A stretch of DNA of 64,000 bases from JBBQYA01 sp031412335. GTDB lineage: Bacteria > Bacteroidota > Bacteroidia > Sphingobacteriales > Sphingobacteriaceae. A program made the translations under genes and the position numbers. A model generated the notes under the pieces. The model did not search any database, was not told the origin of the DNA, and saw only the letters and a program-made list of their open reading frames with translations. The stretch spans positions 109,448 through 173,447 of the forward strand of contig JANOCT010000012.1 in NCBI GenBank assembly GCA_031412335.1, read 5' to 3'. Position 1 is the first letter of the stretch. Every line of letters begins with the position of its first letter. Shown here in pieces: positions 34,786-43,510 of the stretch.

Positions 34786-36126
34786 ATGAAAAAAATCAAA
34801 TCCATTTTACTCATTCTGATTTCAGTTTTTCAATTTACAACTTCTTTTTCACAATCGGTTTCCAAAATTACCTTATTGGAAATGAAAGGAGAAATAGAAC
34901 CTGGTACTTGGCGGATTACTAAAAAAGCCATTTTGGAGGCGGAAAAATCAAATTCTGATTATTTATTAATTCAAATGAACACCTATGGAGGACTTTTGAA
35001 CATAGCGGACTCCATACGAACTGCTCTTTTGGAAACAAAAATAAAGTCGATTGTATTTATCGACAACAATGCAGCTTCAGCCGGAGCCCTTATTTCAATT
35101 GCTTGCAATAAAATTTACATGCGAAAAGGTGCAAGCATAGGTGCGGCAAGTGTTGTAAATCAATCAGGAGAAATTATGCCTGAAAAATACCAATCATACA
35201 TGCGCGCATTGATGAGAACAACTGCCGAAGAGCGAGGCCGAAATCCATTAATTGCTGAAGGTTTTGTAGATCAGGATTTAGTGATTGACAGCATTAAACC
35301 AAAAGGAAAAGTTTTAACATTTACCACTCAAGAAGCAATTGATAATAAATTTTGTGATGGTTCTGCTGAATCTATTCAAGAAGTTTTAGCAGCAGAAGGA
35401 ATTAAAAATTATCAAATTAATAAAATTGAACCGACGATAACAGATTCAATTATCGCATTTTTAATAAATCCTGCGGTAAGTGGAATTTTGATACTTTTAA
35501 TATTAGGTGGAATTTATTTTGAATTGCAAGCCCCTGGAATTGGTTTCGCATTATTGGTGAGCGCTATTGCTACTATTTTATATTTTGCACCTTTGTACCT
35601 TGAAGGTTTGGCAGAAAATTGGGAAATCATTTTGTTTTTTGCAGGACTGGCCTTAATAATCGTTGAACTTTTTGTAATTCCAGGTTTTGGTATCTTTGGC
35701 ATTTCCGGAATAGTTTTAATGGTTTGTGGTCTAGCCTTTAGTATGGTAATGAACAACTTTTTCAATTTTTCTATTTCAGGTTCAGGTAAACTTATGAATT
35801 CATTTTTGGTGGTATTAGCCGCACTTATTTTAGCGATTGTCGCTTCAATTATTTTGGGTAAAAATCTAATGAGAAGCCCCCTCTTTCGTAAAATTGTGTT
35901 AGAAGATGAGCAAAAATCAAATCAAGGATATTCAGTATCTGTACCAAAGGAATCTATTACTGGCAGAACCGCTGTTGCAATTACTGACCTTCGTCCTGCT
36001 GGTAAAATTGAATTAGATGGAATTAGATACGAAGCCGTATCAGACGATGGATATATATCAAGAGGAGAGTCGGTTTTTATAACTCGACAAGAAAATGTAA
36101 GTGTTTTTGTGAAAAAAGCAGTTTAA
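34786..36126 (+). CDS. NfeD family membrane-bound serine protease
   Basis: 446 residues. A signal sequence is followed by a ClpP-like domain, with the likely catalytic serine in AASAGALISIACNKIYM and a lysine soon after the LTFTTQEA region or in NQSGEIMPEKYQSYM. Four to five membrane segments lie at about 225-365. The last 80 residues are the NfeD beta-barrel (ITGRTAVAITDLRPAGKIEL). Long NfeD proteins usually sit next to a stomatin (slipin) gene, but none follows here. It is the only gene in its unit and lies divergent from the LysM gene. Confidence 0.9.
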   Translation: MKKIKSILLILISVFQFTTSFSQSVSKITLLEMKGEIEPGTWRITKKAILEAEKSNSDYLLIQMNTYGGLLNIADSIRTALLETKIKSIVFIDNNAASAGALISIACNKIYMRKGASIGAASVVNQSGEIMPEKYQSYMRALMRTTAEERGRNPLIAEGFVDQDLVIDSIKPKGKVLTFTTQEAIDNKFCDGSAESIQEVLAAEGIKNYQINKIEPTITDSIIAFLINPAVSGILILLILGGIYFELQAPGIGFALLVSAIATILYFAPLYLEGLAENWEIILFFAGLALIIVELFVIPGFGIFGISGIVLMVCGLAFSMVMNNFFNFSISGSGKLMNSFLVVLAALILAIVASIILGKNLMRSPLFRKIVLEDEQKSNQGYSVSVPKESITGRTAVAITDLRPAGKIELDGIRYEAVSDDGYISRGESVFITRQENVSVFVKKAV

Positions 36127-36243
36127 ATTTGTACTAAATAAATGTAAAAAATTAAATTGCTTAAAATTAAAAAGCAGTTAATTATAGATAAAAAACAAAA
36201 CAAAGCAATTAGTTATTAATAAAAAAAAGAAAGTAAATTATAC

Positions 36244-37584
36244 ATGCAAATTCAACAATTTTATGATTCATTTCTCGCACATGCTTCCTATGCAATTTTA
36301 AGTGAAGGAGAAATAGTACTAATAGATCCGGCCAGAAATCCTCAACCTTATTACGACTTTACCAGAAAAAACAATGCAAAAATTATTGCTGTCATAGAAA
36401 CTCACCCTCATGCAGATTTTATAAGTTCGCACGCAGAAATTTCAATTACAACAGGAGCTAAAATATATGTAAGTAAACTGGTAAATCCGGGTTATAAATT
36501 TTCAGGTTTTGATGATGGTGATGTTATTAAAGTTGGGAAATTATCCCTTAGAGCAATTAATACTCCTGGACATTCGCCAGATAGTATTTCGGTTTTGCTA
36601 ACAAACGAAGTTGGGCATACCCATGCTGTTTTTACAGGAGATACTTTATTTCTTGGAGATGTAGGTCGGCCAGATTTACGAGAAAAGGTAGGGGATATTC
36701 AGCAAAAAAGAGAAGAACTAGCTAAAGCTATGTATCATTCACTCAGAAATAAATTAATGATTTTACCACCTGAAACTATAATTTATCCTGCACATGGTGC
36801 TGGTTCTTTGTGTGGTAAAAATATGAGTAAAGAAACTTCTGGAACAATAGGGCAGGAGCTGGCCAATAATTATGCGCTACAACCAATGTCAGAAGATAAT
36901 TTCGTTAAATTGTTATTAGAAGATCAACCCTTTGTTCCAAAATATTTTCCTCAAGCAGTAGAGTTAAATAAAAAAGGGGCAAAATCTTTTTCAGAATCAG
37001 TAAATAGTATTTTGAGAATTAAAAGCGTAGATAGGAACCGCGAAACCGTTATTATTGATACACGACCTCAAGAAATTTTTAAGCAAGGCCATATTCCAGG
37101 CTCAATTAATAATCAGGAAGGTACAAAATTTGAAACATGGTTAGGAAGTATTTTATCACCTGGCGAAAGCTTTTATTTAATTGCTAAGGATGAAACTACC
37201 GCCAAAGATTTAATTAAGCGTATTGCAAGCATTGGCTACGAGGATAGGTTAGAGGCATATATGACAGAAGTGAGTGGTAAACTTAAAAAAAGTAGTTTGC
37301 CAGATTTAAACGATTTTGAATTGAATCCTTCAAATTATACCATTGTTGACATTCGCAATGCTGGAGAAGTAAAAAATGGAAAAATATTTGAACAAGCATT
37401 AACAATACCTCTTTATGAATTGAGGGAACGATTGTCTGAAATACCTACAGATAAACCAATTATGGTTCATTGCGCGGGTGGTTATCGTTCGGCAGCAGGT
37501 AGCAGTATTATCGAAGCTGGATTAAATTTACCTGTTTACGATTTAAGTGAAGCAATTCATCAATTTAATTTGGCAATAAGTTAA
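36244..37584 (+). CDS. MBL-fold hydrolase with two rhodanese domains
   Basis: 446 residues. Residues 1-215 form a glyoxalase II/persulfide dioxygenase-like domain with ETHPHADFISSH, TPGHSPDS, FTGDTLFLGDVGRPDL and YPAHGAGSLCG. Two rhodanese-like domains follow. The first (about 255-350) lacks a cysteine in the expected loop, which reads YLIAKDETTAKD, so it is probably inactive. The second (about 360-446) keeps the sulfur-carrying cysteine in VHCAGGYRSAAG. Such fusions oxidise glutathione persulfide or move sulfane sulfur, though glutathione use in this organism is not shown. It is monocistronic; the following intergenic region holds a structured element. Confidence 0.9.
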   Translation: MQIQQFYDSFLAHASYAILSEGEIVLIDPARNPQPYYDFTRKNNAKIIAVIETHPHADFISSHAEISITTGAKIYVSKLVNPGYKFSGFDDGDVIKVGKLSLRAINTPGHSPDSISVLLTNEVGHTHAVFTGDTLFLGDVGRPDLREKVGDIQQKREELAKAMYHSLRNKLMILPPETIIYPAHGAGSLCGKNMSKETSGTIGQELANNYALQPMSEDNFVKLLLEDQPFVPKYFPQAVELNKKGAKSFSESVNSILRIKSVDRNRETVIIDTRPQEIFKQGHIPGSINNQEGTKFETWLGSILSPGESFYLIAKDETTAKDLIKRIASIGYEDRLEAYMTEVSGKLKKSSLPDLNDFELNPSNYTIVDIRNAGEVKNGKIFEQALTIPLYELRERLSEIPTDKPIMVHCAGGYRSAAGSSIIEAGLNLPVYDLSEAIHQFNLAIS

Positions 37585-37908
37585 TAGTTAGCCGTTGTAT
37601 GGTTTAAATCGATATATAAAAATGTAAAATTGGAGTGCAAAGGCTTAGGGATAGTAGCGGCATCCTTTTTTCCTTTAAAAAACAATTAAATAAAAAAAGA
37701 TATAGCGGATAGCCAGGCCCGTTTTTCACGGGAAGCCCCAAATTGTACTTAAAATACTAGATATCAATTATTTAAAATAAAAATAAAAAAATAATCAAAA
37801 ATAAATTAAATCGCACAACGGATTAATAATTATAGATTATTAACACTTTTTCATATCAAGGAATAATAATTGTTTACTCTTATTTAAACTTTTATTAAAA
37901 TAAATAAT
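37585..37908. other. Gene-free 324-base intergenic region between MBL-rhodanese and Dps genes
   Basis: The longest stretch without a gene in this window. It contains a GC-richer structured element (37630-37741) in an otherwise very AT-rich background. A 7-base inverted pair flanks the element: CCGTTGT at 37592-37598 and ACAACGG at 37815-37821. The last 80 bases should hold the Dps promoter. No exact TAnnTTTG match was found there. No open reading frame of note was seen on either strand. Confidence 0.8.
37630..37741 (+). ncRNA. Candidate structured RNA element (unassigned family)
   Basis: A 112-base stretch with clear pairing potential. A closing stem joins TTGG (37630-37633) and GGCTT (37642-37646) to AAGCCCCAA (37733-37741), with an eight-base bulge. 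Inside are a GGAT/ATCC hairpin (37649-37665), T-run/A-run pairing around 37666-37699, and a CCCGT-TTTTC-ACGGG hairpin (37718-37732). TAGCGG occurs twice (37655-37660, 37703-37708), as does GGATAG. GC content is far above the flanks. I recall similar AGATATAGCGGATAGCC elements scattered in Flavobacteriia and related genomes, but I cannot give a family name. The strand is inferred from gene direction. Confidence 0.6.
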
Positions 37909-38379
37909 ATGAACGAAATTGGATTAGAAGAAAAAAAAGTAAAAAAGCTTACTCAAAGTTTGAATACACTTTTAGCAAATTATCATATTCATTATCAGCG
38001 TTGTAGAGGATTTCATTGGAATATAAAAGGAACAAATTTCTTTGAACTTCATGCTCGTTTTGAACTTTATTATACCGATGCCATTAATAGGATTGATTTA
38101 ATAGCAGAAAGAATCCTCACTTTGGGGCAAGCACCAGTTAGTAATTTTTCAGATTATATAAAGGCATCTGAAATAAAGGAAATGGATTATGAAATTAAAG
38201 ATATGGAAATGATAAGTATTTTAATTGCTGATTTTCAACAATTAATTGATTTAGAAAGAGCTATTATTAATGGTGGAGACGATATGCACGACGATGCAAC
38301 AGTTGATATGATGACAGAATTTATTTCTTTTCAAGAAAAAACCATTTGGATGTTAAAATCATTTGCAACTAAAAAATAA
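37909..38379 (+). CDS. dps: Dps family DNA-binding ferritin-like protein
   Basis: 156 residues. The ferritin-like motif is visible: HYQRCRGFHWNIKG, then FFELHARFELYYTDAINRID and IAERILTLG, holding the histidine, aspartate and glutamate of the inter-subunit ferroxidase site. LDLERAI-type helix (LIDLERAIINGGDDMHDDA) follows, with several acidic residues. Dps dodecamers store iron and protect DNA from peroxide. It is monocistronic, closed by the terminator at 38391-38424, and preceded by the structured element. Confidence 0.93.
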   Translation: MNEIGLEEKKVKKLTQSLNTLLANYHIHYQRCRGFHWNIKGTNFFELHARFELYYTDAINRIDLIAERILTLGQAPVSNFSDYIKASEIKEMDYEIKDMEMISILIADFQQLIDLERAIINGGDDMHDDATVDMMTEFISFQEKTIWMLKSFATKK

Positions 38380-38390
38380 ATTTTAAATTA

Positions 38391-38424
38391 AAAAAAACCG
38401 CACAATTGCTTGTGCGGTTTTTTT
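38391..38424. terminator. Bidirectional intrinsic terminator between dps and the rhodanese gene
   Basis: Stem ACCGCACAA / TTGTGCGGT with loop TTGC, flanked by seven A on the left and seven T on the right, so it can end transcripts from both sides. The TAA of the rhodanese gene overlaps its edge. Confidence 0.85.
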
Positions 38425-38929
38425 ATTTATAGGACTTAATTCCTTTTGTAAGCCACTTTCCCCAATCATTATTAAACGGATGTATTTTGTCTGTTTTGTT
38501 ATTTTTTTGGTCAACAATTAAATTTTCTTCATTTACCCATTCAAATATTCCTCCGTAAAGGTTTTTGACATTCGTAAAGCCTTTTTCAATTAATTTTTCA
38601 GCTACTTTTTCACTTCTGAAGCCTACTGAACAATAAATTACAATTGGAGTATTTTTAGGTAAAGATGTTATCATAGATAAATTAGAAGGTGAAAAACCTA
38701 CCCAAATAGCATTTTTTATTTTACTTACCTCAAATTCCTTTTTACTTCTTGAATCCAGAATCAAACTTTTCAATTTACTTTCTGAAAATTCTTTAACGCT
38801 AATTTCTGGAACATTATGTTCTAATAAATCCTGCAACATAACCGAGTAATTTTTATCAGTTATTTGAGCTTTTATTTCAAATGATTGAACCATTAGCATA
38901 GTTAAAATCAAACTCACCATTTTCTTCAT
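38423..38929 (-). CDS. Secreted rhodanese-like domain protein
   Basis: 168 residues. A signal peptide (MVSLILTMLMVQSFEIKAQ) precedes one rhodanese domain with the active-site loop IVIYCSVGFRSE and the conserved ILDSRSKKEFEVSKIKNAI. The C-terminal tail ends with NNDWGKWLTKG. It should act in the periplasm on sulfane sulfur, or bind oxyanions. It ends at the shared terminator and follows the FadL-like gene by 28 bases, so the two may be co-transcribed. Confidence 0.87.
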   Translation of the reverse strand: MKKMVSLILTMLMVQSFEIKAQITDKNYSVMLQDLLEHNVPEISVKEFSESKLKSLILDSRSKKEFEVSKIKNAIWVGFSPSNLSMITSLPKNTPIVIYCSVGFRSEKVAEKLIEKGFTNVKNLYGGIFEWVNEENLIVDQKNNKTDKIHPFNNDWGKWLTKGIKSYK

Positions 38930-38957
38930 TGAAATTTGATTTGAAAATTATTATGAT

Positions 38958-40412
38958 TTAAAATTTAGTACCAATCGTCAGCATAAAGCTATTTCGTTTA
39001 TTGATGGTTGCTGCAATTGGTTCCGATCCATTATTTAATGAATAAGGAGTAGAAGTACTATTAAATTTTGATTTTATTAAAGCTGCGTCAATATAAAAAT
39101 CTTCAGATGCATATCCCAAACCTCCGGTTATGCTTTTTACTTGCCGATCTAAATTTGTAGTATTTGTAAATGGATCACCATAAATTGCATATCCACCTCT
39201 AATGCTGATTGGCGAAAGTTTTAATTCACCTCCAAACCTCAGGTTGCTGGTTTTTGTAAAACTTTTTGATATTAAATTATTTTCGAAAGATTCTCCAGAA
39301 GCATCAAATTCTGACCGATATTTTCCATTGCCATAATCTAACCCTTCGTAATCTGCGGTTATGAAACCATATTTTTGAAAAAATAAGGCTACACCGAAAC
39401 TATACCTAAATGGAGTAACCAAATTGTATTCGGATACACTATTAAAAGAAGAAGTTGCAGTATTATTATCATTAAACGTAGTTACAATTTCTGAACTAAA
39501 AGCATCGTCCATTTGGTAATAAGTTGGTGTTTGTATAGTAGCTCCAAATCTTAATAAATCTACTGGACGATAGATAACACCAACTTTTGCATTAAATCCA
39601 CTTCCTTGAATTGTTGTTTTTTCGGTATAATTAAATCGGTTTGTTTTTCTTAATGTATCTGTATAGCCACTTTCTGAATAACTTACAGAGTTTCTAGAAG
39701 TAATATCTGTTAAATTAATACTTGCACCAACGTATAACTTATTTTTATAATTACTACCTAAAGTAAAAGCCCAATCAGATTGCGAACCTTTTAATTTTTG
39801 ACTATTGGTTTGAACTTTTCTTCCATTTATTAATGAAAAATACTCCCCATCGGTATATTGATCTACTAAATAACCAATGAATCCGGTTTCAGCATAGCTT
39901 AATGAGTCATAACCAATTGCATTTAATTGTTCAGCAAAAAAATCGCCTAACGAAGTTTGATTATTTATACCTGAATAAGAAATAGTATTATGGAAATTAT
40001 TGGTTCTGTTTAAACCGATTCCAAAGGCTATACTTGACCATCCATCACTTCTTTGACCTCCTGTATTATCTGTAAGCGCTCTTCCAAAAACAACTCCTAA
40101 GTTACTTATATTGAAATTGTCTTTAGAATTTTCAAACTTATCGGATAAAAAATCGGTGCTAGTTGTAGCAAAACTTAATTGTGGACTTATAGAAAAATCT
40201 GATTGTCTGTAAAAACCTAATCCTGCTGGATTTCCTGATATAGATGAAATATCGCCACCAAGTGCTGTTTGTGAACCACCCATTCCTTGAATTCTGGCTG
40301 TTCCACTAAATGTAGTTTGAGAAAATCGTAACACATCATTTGCATATTGAGCGTACGAATTTTGAAAAGCAACTGCAAAAATTGCAGTTGCTAGAATCAT
40401 TTTCTTAATCAT
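38958..40412 (-). CDS. OmpP1/FadL-like outer-membrane protein
   Basis: 484 residues. The signal peptide is followed by ANDVLRFSQTTFSGTARIQGMGGSQTALGG (given here only in part: TARIQGMGGSQTALGGDISS), the start typical of Bacteroidota FadL-family beta-barrels, with SGNPAGLGFYRQSDFSIS after it. Strand-like repeats continue to the end, which finishes in Phe (SFMLTIGTKF). The family carries hydrophobic compounds such as fatty acids across the outer membrane. Substrate not known. Confidence 0.83.
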   Translation of the reverse strand: MIKKMILATAIFAVAFQNSYAQYANDVLRFSQTTFSGTARIQGMGGSQTALGGDISSISGNPAGLGFYRQSDFSISPQLSFATTSTDFLSDKFENSKDNFNISNLGVVFGRALTDNTGGQRSDGWSSIAFGIGLNRTNNFHNTISYSGINNQTSLGDFFAEQLNAIGYDSLSYAETGFIGYLVDQYTDGEYFSLINGRKVQTNSQKLKGSQSDWAFTLGSNYKNKLYVGASINLTDITSRNSVSYSESGYTDTLRKTNRFNYTEKTTIQGSGFNAKVGVIYRPVDLLRFGATIQTPTYYQMDDAFSSEIVTTFNDNNTATSSFNSVSEYNLVTPFRYSFGVALFFQKYGFITADYEGLDYGNGKYRSEFDASGESFENNLISKSFTKTSNLRFGGELKLSPISIRGGYAIYGDPFTNTTNLDRQVKSITGGLGYASEDFYIDAALIKSKFNSTSTPYSLNNGSEPIAATINKRNSFMLTIGTKF

Positions 40413-40440
40413 TTAAAAGTTTATAAGATTTTTAAAAAAT

Positions 40441-41880
40441 TTATCTTCCTCTTCTTTGCGAGCCCCCACCAGAAGGTTGTGAAGGAGCAGATGGACGATC
40501 AAAAGATGGTCTGCTTTGAGATTCATTCGAACGCTGAGGTTGAATCTGTGGTCGCTCACGTTCAACTTTTGGAGTTTGATTTCTACCTTCATTTTGATTT
40601 CCAGAAGGGCGAACTGTAGCTCCAGGGTTAGGTTGATTATTATTTCCAGATGGGCGTCTGTTTGGATAAATTACATTTGGCTTTGACTGGCGAACTGGCT
40701 CTCGATCTAACACTGGATTATTATTTTCTTGATTAGGTCGCACAGGTTCTCGGTCAATTATTGGATTATTATTAATTGTTGTTGATGGTCGAATAGGATC
40801 ACGATCTATAACCGGATTGTTATTATTTGGTGTTGATGGTCGAATAGGGTCACGATCTATAACTGGATTGCTATTATTTGGGGTACTTGGTATTGTAGTT
40901 GGCTTAGTTCCAGTGCCTTGATTTGGATTTTTAATTATTGGTTCTCTATCGATAATTTGAGTTGGTTTTGATGGATTAGCAATTGCAGGTCTTCCTGTAT
41001 TTACAGGATTTGCATTAACTGGATTTCTATCAATAGTATTTGAAGTACCTGGTCTAGCTACCGCATTTCTAATCCCAACAGGTGCAGTTGTGCTTGCATA
41101 TCTTCTTCCACCAACTCCGTTACTACTTCCTCTACCTGGTCTTGGACTATTTACAGTATTTGATCTTCCGTAATTATATCCGTTATAATAATTTCCATAT
41201 TGAGCATCATTGTAGCCATTCCAATATCCATTATTATAACCATTCCAATATCCGTTATTAAAACCACCTCCATAACCGAAACCACCTCCATAACCGAATC
41301 CGCCTCCATACCCAAAACCGCCTCCATAACCCCATGGGCTATAAAATGGATTATAAAATGGATCGTAAAAACCACCTCCCCAACCGTATGAATAACCAAA
41401 TGATATAGAAAATCCAGGTTGAAAAAATGGATCATAAAAACCAGTATAAAATGGATCATAATAACCGAAATTATATCCTGGACTATGAAATCTTCTTAAC
41501 CGAACAGAATAATCACTATCGTAAAAATCATCATTTCCACTATAATTATTAGTTATGTAAGTATTGCCACCTGATGAAGTAGATGTGCTTTCTGCTAATT
41601 CATAATTTTCAGAAGATTGATTAGTTGAAGAATTTCGAGTTGATTCTTCAGAAGCTACTGCTGTTTGATTTGAATAATCGTCCACAGATTCATTTATTCC
41701 TGAACTATTATTAGTTGAAGGTGAGCTATTGCTTACTGCAGGTGCATAAAGATTTTCCTCTTTAGCATCCTTTAAAGAATAATACATATCGTCGGAATTT
41801 CCACGATTTGCTTGTTGAGTAGTGCTACAGGCACTTAATGCGAATGTGCCAGCCAAACATAAATATGCTAAAGTTTTCAT
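40441..41880 (-). CDS. Low-complexity Gly/Tyr/Asn/Pro-rich surface lipoprotein
   Basis: 479 residues. The lipobox FALSACS gives a lipidated Cys18. Residues about 40-125 are Ser/Asn-rich. A Tyr/Phe/Pro/Gly-rich block follows, in which GYGGGF occurs four times in tandem (DNA 41264-41335, 18-base units), then GYWNGYN twice. The C-terminal third holds 17-residue repeats of the type NPVIDRDPIRPSTPNNN in at least four degenerate copies, and ends in Ser/Arg/Gln-rich sequence. No enzyme motif is visible. It is probably a surface or matrix component, and such tandem DNA repeats can vary in number. Divergent from proS. Confidence 0.8.
   Translation of the reverse strand: MKTLAYLCLAGTFALSACSTTQQANRGNSDDMYYSLKDAKEENLYAPAVSNSSPSTNNSSGINESVDDYSNQTAVASEESTRNSSTNQSSENYELAESTSTSSGGNTYITNNYSGNDDFYDSDYSVRLRRFHSPGYNFGYYDPFYTGFYDPFFQPGFSISFGYSYGWGGGFYDPFYNPFYSPWGYGGGFGYGGGFGYGGGFGYGGGFNNGYWNGYNNGYWNGYNDAQYGNYYNGYNYGRSNTVNSPRPGRGSSNGVGGRRYASTTAPVGIRNAVARPGTSNTIDRNPVNANPVNTGRPAIANPSKPTQIIDREPIIKNPNQGTGTKPTTIPSTPNNSNPVIDRDPIRPSTPNNNNPVIDRDPIRPSTTINNNPIIDREPVRPNQENNNPVLDREPVRQSKPNVIYPNRRPSGNNNQPNPGATVRPSGNQNEGRNQTPKVERERPQIQPQRSNESQSRPSFDRPSAPSQPSGGGSQRRGR
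40690..40890 (-). repeat. 51-base degenerate coding repeats in the surface lipoprotein gene
   Basis: Two nearly identical 51-base units encode 17-residue repeats (VIDRDPIRPSTPNNNNP), and at least two more diverged units flank them. The units remain in frame. Confidence 0.75.
41264..41335 (-). repeat. 18-base tandem coding repeats (GYGGGF) in the surface lipoprotein gene
   Basis: Four consecutive 18-base units beginning at 41264, 41282, 41300 and 41318 (plus-strand core CCACCTCCATAACCGAA and close variants). They are in frame and each encodes GYGGGF. This is a coding minisatellite, not a CRISPR array, as there are no spacers. Confidence 0.85.
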
Positions 41881-41935
41881 ATAATGGGTTTTAATTAGGT
41901 TAATGACTGTTAAAACTTGAGAACGTTTAAAATTA

Positions 41936-41943
41936 TAACTTTG
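41936..41943 (+). promoter_or_regulatory. Candidate -7 box for proS
   Basis: TAACTTTG matches TAnnTTTG. A TTG lies at 41917-41919, giving a spacer of 16 bases, shorter than the usual 19-21. The leader would be about 50 bases. Confidence 0.4.
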
Positions 41944-42001
41944 TTGTTAATTTTTACTATAATCAATAGTATTATTACAAATCTTATTCCAATATAAATA
42001 T

Positions 42002-43474
42002 ATGTCAAAAGGGCTTCCAAAAAGAGATGAAAATTATTCTCAATGGTATAATGAATTAGTTACAAAAGCTGATCTGGCAGAGCATTCTGATGTGAAAGGT
42101 TGTATGGTTATAAAACCTTATGGATATAGCATCTGGGAAAAAATACAAGCAGAACTTGATAAAAAGTTTAAAGAAACAGGCCATCAGAATGCCTATTTTC
42201 CATTGTTTATTCCAAAATCTTTTTTCACAAAAGAAGCTTCACATGTTGATGGCTTTGCAAAAGAATGTGCTGTAGTTACACATTACCGTTTAAAAACTGC
42301 AGAAAATGGAGAAATTGTGGTTGATGAAACCGCTAAACTTGAAGAGGAATTAATTGTTCGACCTACTTCCGAAACCATAATTTGGAATACATATCGAGGT
42401 TGGATACAATCGTATCGTGACTTACCTTTATTAATAAATCAATGGGCAAACGTAGTTCGGTGGGAGATGAGAACTCGATTGTTTCTTAGAACTACCGAGT
42501 TTTTGTGGCAAGAGGGGCATACGGCACATGCTACAGCACAAGAAGCAATTGATGAAACTGTACAAATGCTAAATGTTTATGCAAATTTCGCTGAAGATTT
42601 TATGGCTTTGCCAGTTATTAAAGGAGTGAAAACTGAAAACGAGCGATTTGCAGGAGCATTGAATACGTATTGTATTGAGGCACTTATGCAGGACGGCAAA
42701 GCACTACAAGCTGGAACTTCACATTTTTTAGGTCAAAATTTTGCAAAAGCATTTGATGTAAAATTTACCAATAAGGAAGGTAAAATAGAGCATGTTTGGG
42801 CTACATCTTGGGGTGTTTCTACAAGGTTAATGGGTGCATTAATAATGGCCCATTCTGATGATGAAGGATTGGTTTTGCCACCAAAGTTAGCCCCTATTCA
42901 AGTAGTAATAGTACCCATTTACCGATCTGATGAAGAATTTAAAGCAATTAGTGAAAAAGCAATTGAAATAAAAAAACTTTTGGAGAAAAAATCAATTAGC
43001 GTTAAATACGACAATAGAGATACTCAACGTCCTGGATTTAAGTTTGCGGAATATGAATTAAAAGGTGTTCCAGTAAGAATTGCCATTGGACCTCGCGACC
43101 TTGAAAATGATTCTGTAGAAGTTGCCAGACGAGATACCAAAGAAAAAATGGTTTTAAGTCTTACCGATATTGATATCAAAATTGAAAACTTATTAGAGAA
43201 TATTCAAAACAATATTTATCAAAAAGCCTATCAATTCCGTGAAGAGCGTATTACGAATGCTGATACCTTAGAAGAGTTTGTAAGTTTATTAGACAATAAA
43301 GGTGGATTTATTGCAGCGCATTGGGACGGGACTTCGGAAACCGAATTATTGATTAAAGAAAAAACAAAAGCGACTATTCGATGTATCCCTTTAGAAAATA
43401 AAGCAGAAAATGGGCTTTGTATATTTTCTGGTAAAGCATCTACTCAACGTGTTTTATTTGCTAGAGCTTATTAA
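42002..43474 (+). CDS. proS: Prolyl-tRNA synthetase, eukaryotic/archaeal type
   Basis: 490 residues. The class II motifs are seen in the order NAYFPLFIPKSFF, VRPTSETIIW, WEMRTRLFLRTTEFLWQEGHTAH and TSWGVSTRLMGALIM. There is no large editing insert, and the protein carries the extra C-terminal domain ending in Tyr (QRVLFARAY), as in the archaeal and eukaryotic form. It charges tRNA-Pro. The gene is followed after 36 bases by an unknown gene on the same strand, likely in the same transcript. Confidence 0.95.
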   Translation: MSKGLPKRDENYSQWYNELVTKADLAEHSDVKGCMVIKPYGYSIWEKIQAELDKKFKETGHQNAYFPLFIPKSFFTKEASHVDGFAKECAVVTHYRLKTAENGEIVVDETAKLEEELIVRPTSETIIWNTYRGWIQSYRDLPLLINQWANVVRWEMRTRLFLRTTEFLWQEGHTAHATAQEAIDETVQMLNVYANFAEDFMALPVIKGVKTENERFAGALNTYCIEALMQDGKALQAGTSHFLGQNFAKAFDVKFTNKEGKIEHVWATSWGVSTRLMGALIMAHSDDEGLVLPPKLAPIQVVIVPIYRSDEEFKAISEKAIEIKKLLEKKSISVKYDNRDTQRPGFKFAEYELKGVPVRIAIGPRDLENDSVEVARRDTKEKMVLSLTDIDIKIENLLENIQNNIYQKAYQFREERITNADTLEEFVSLLDNKGGFIAAHWDGTSETELLIKEKTKATIRCIPLENKAENGLCIFSGKASTQRVLFARAY

Positions 43475-43510
43475 TTTACAGAAAATTAATAATAAGTTTT
43501 TATATACATT

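Noticed and set aside
37592..37821. Integron attC site or small transposon suggested by CCGTTGT/ACAACGG
   Set aside because: Only seven bases match, there is no integrase or transposase gene, and no target-site duplication is evident; kept only as an inverted pair.
41264..41335. Regular short repeats that might be a CRISPR array
   Set aside because: The 18-base units are directly adjacent with no spacers and are in frame within a coding sequence.
41151..41459. Long antisense and opposite-strand frames with repetitive protein sequence
   Set aside because: They are alternate-frame readings of the 18-base repeats in the lipoprotein gene; no start signals and very biased composition.
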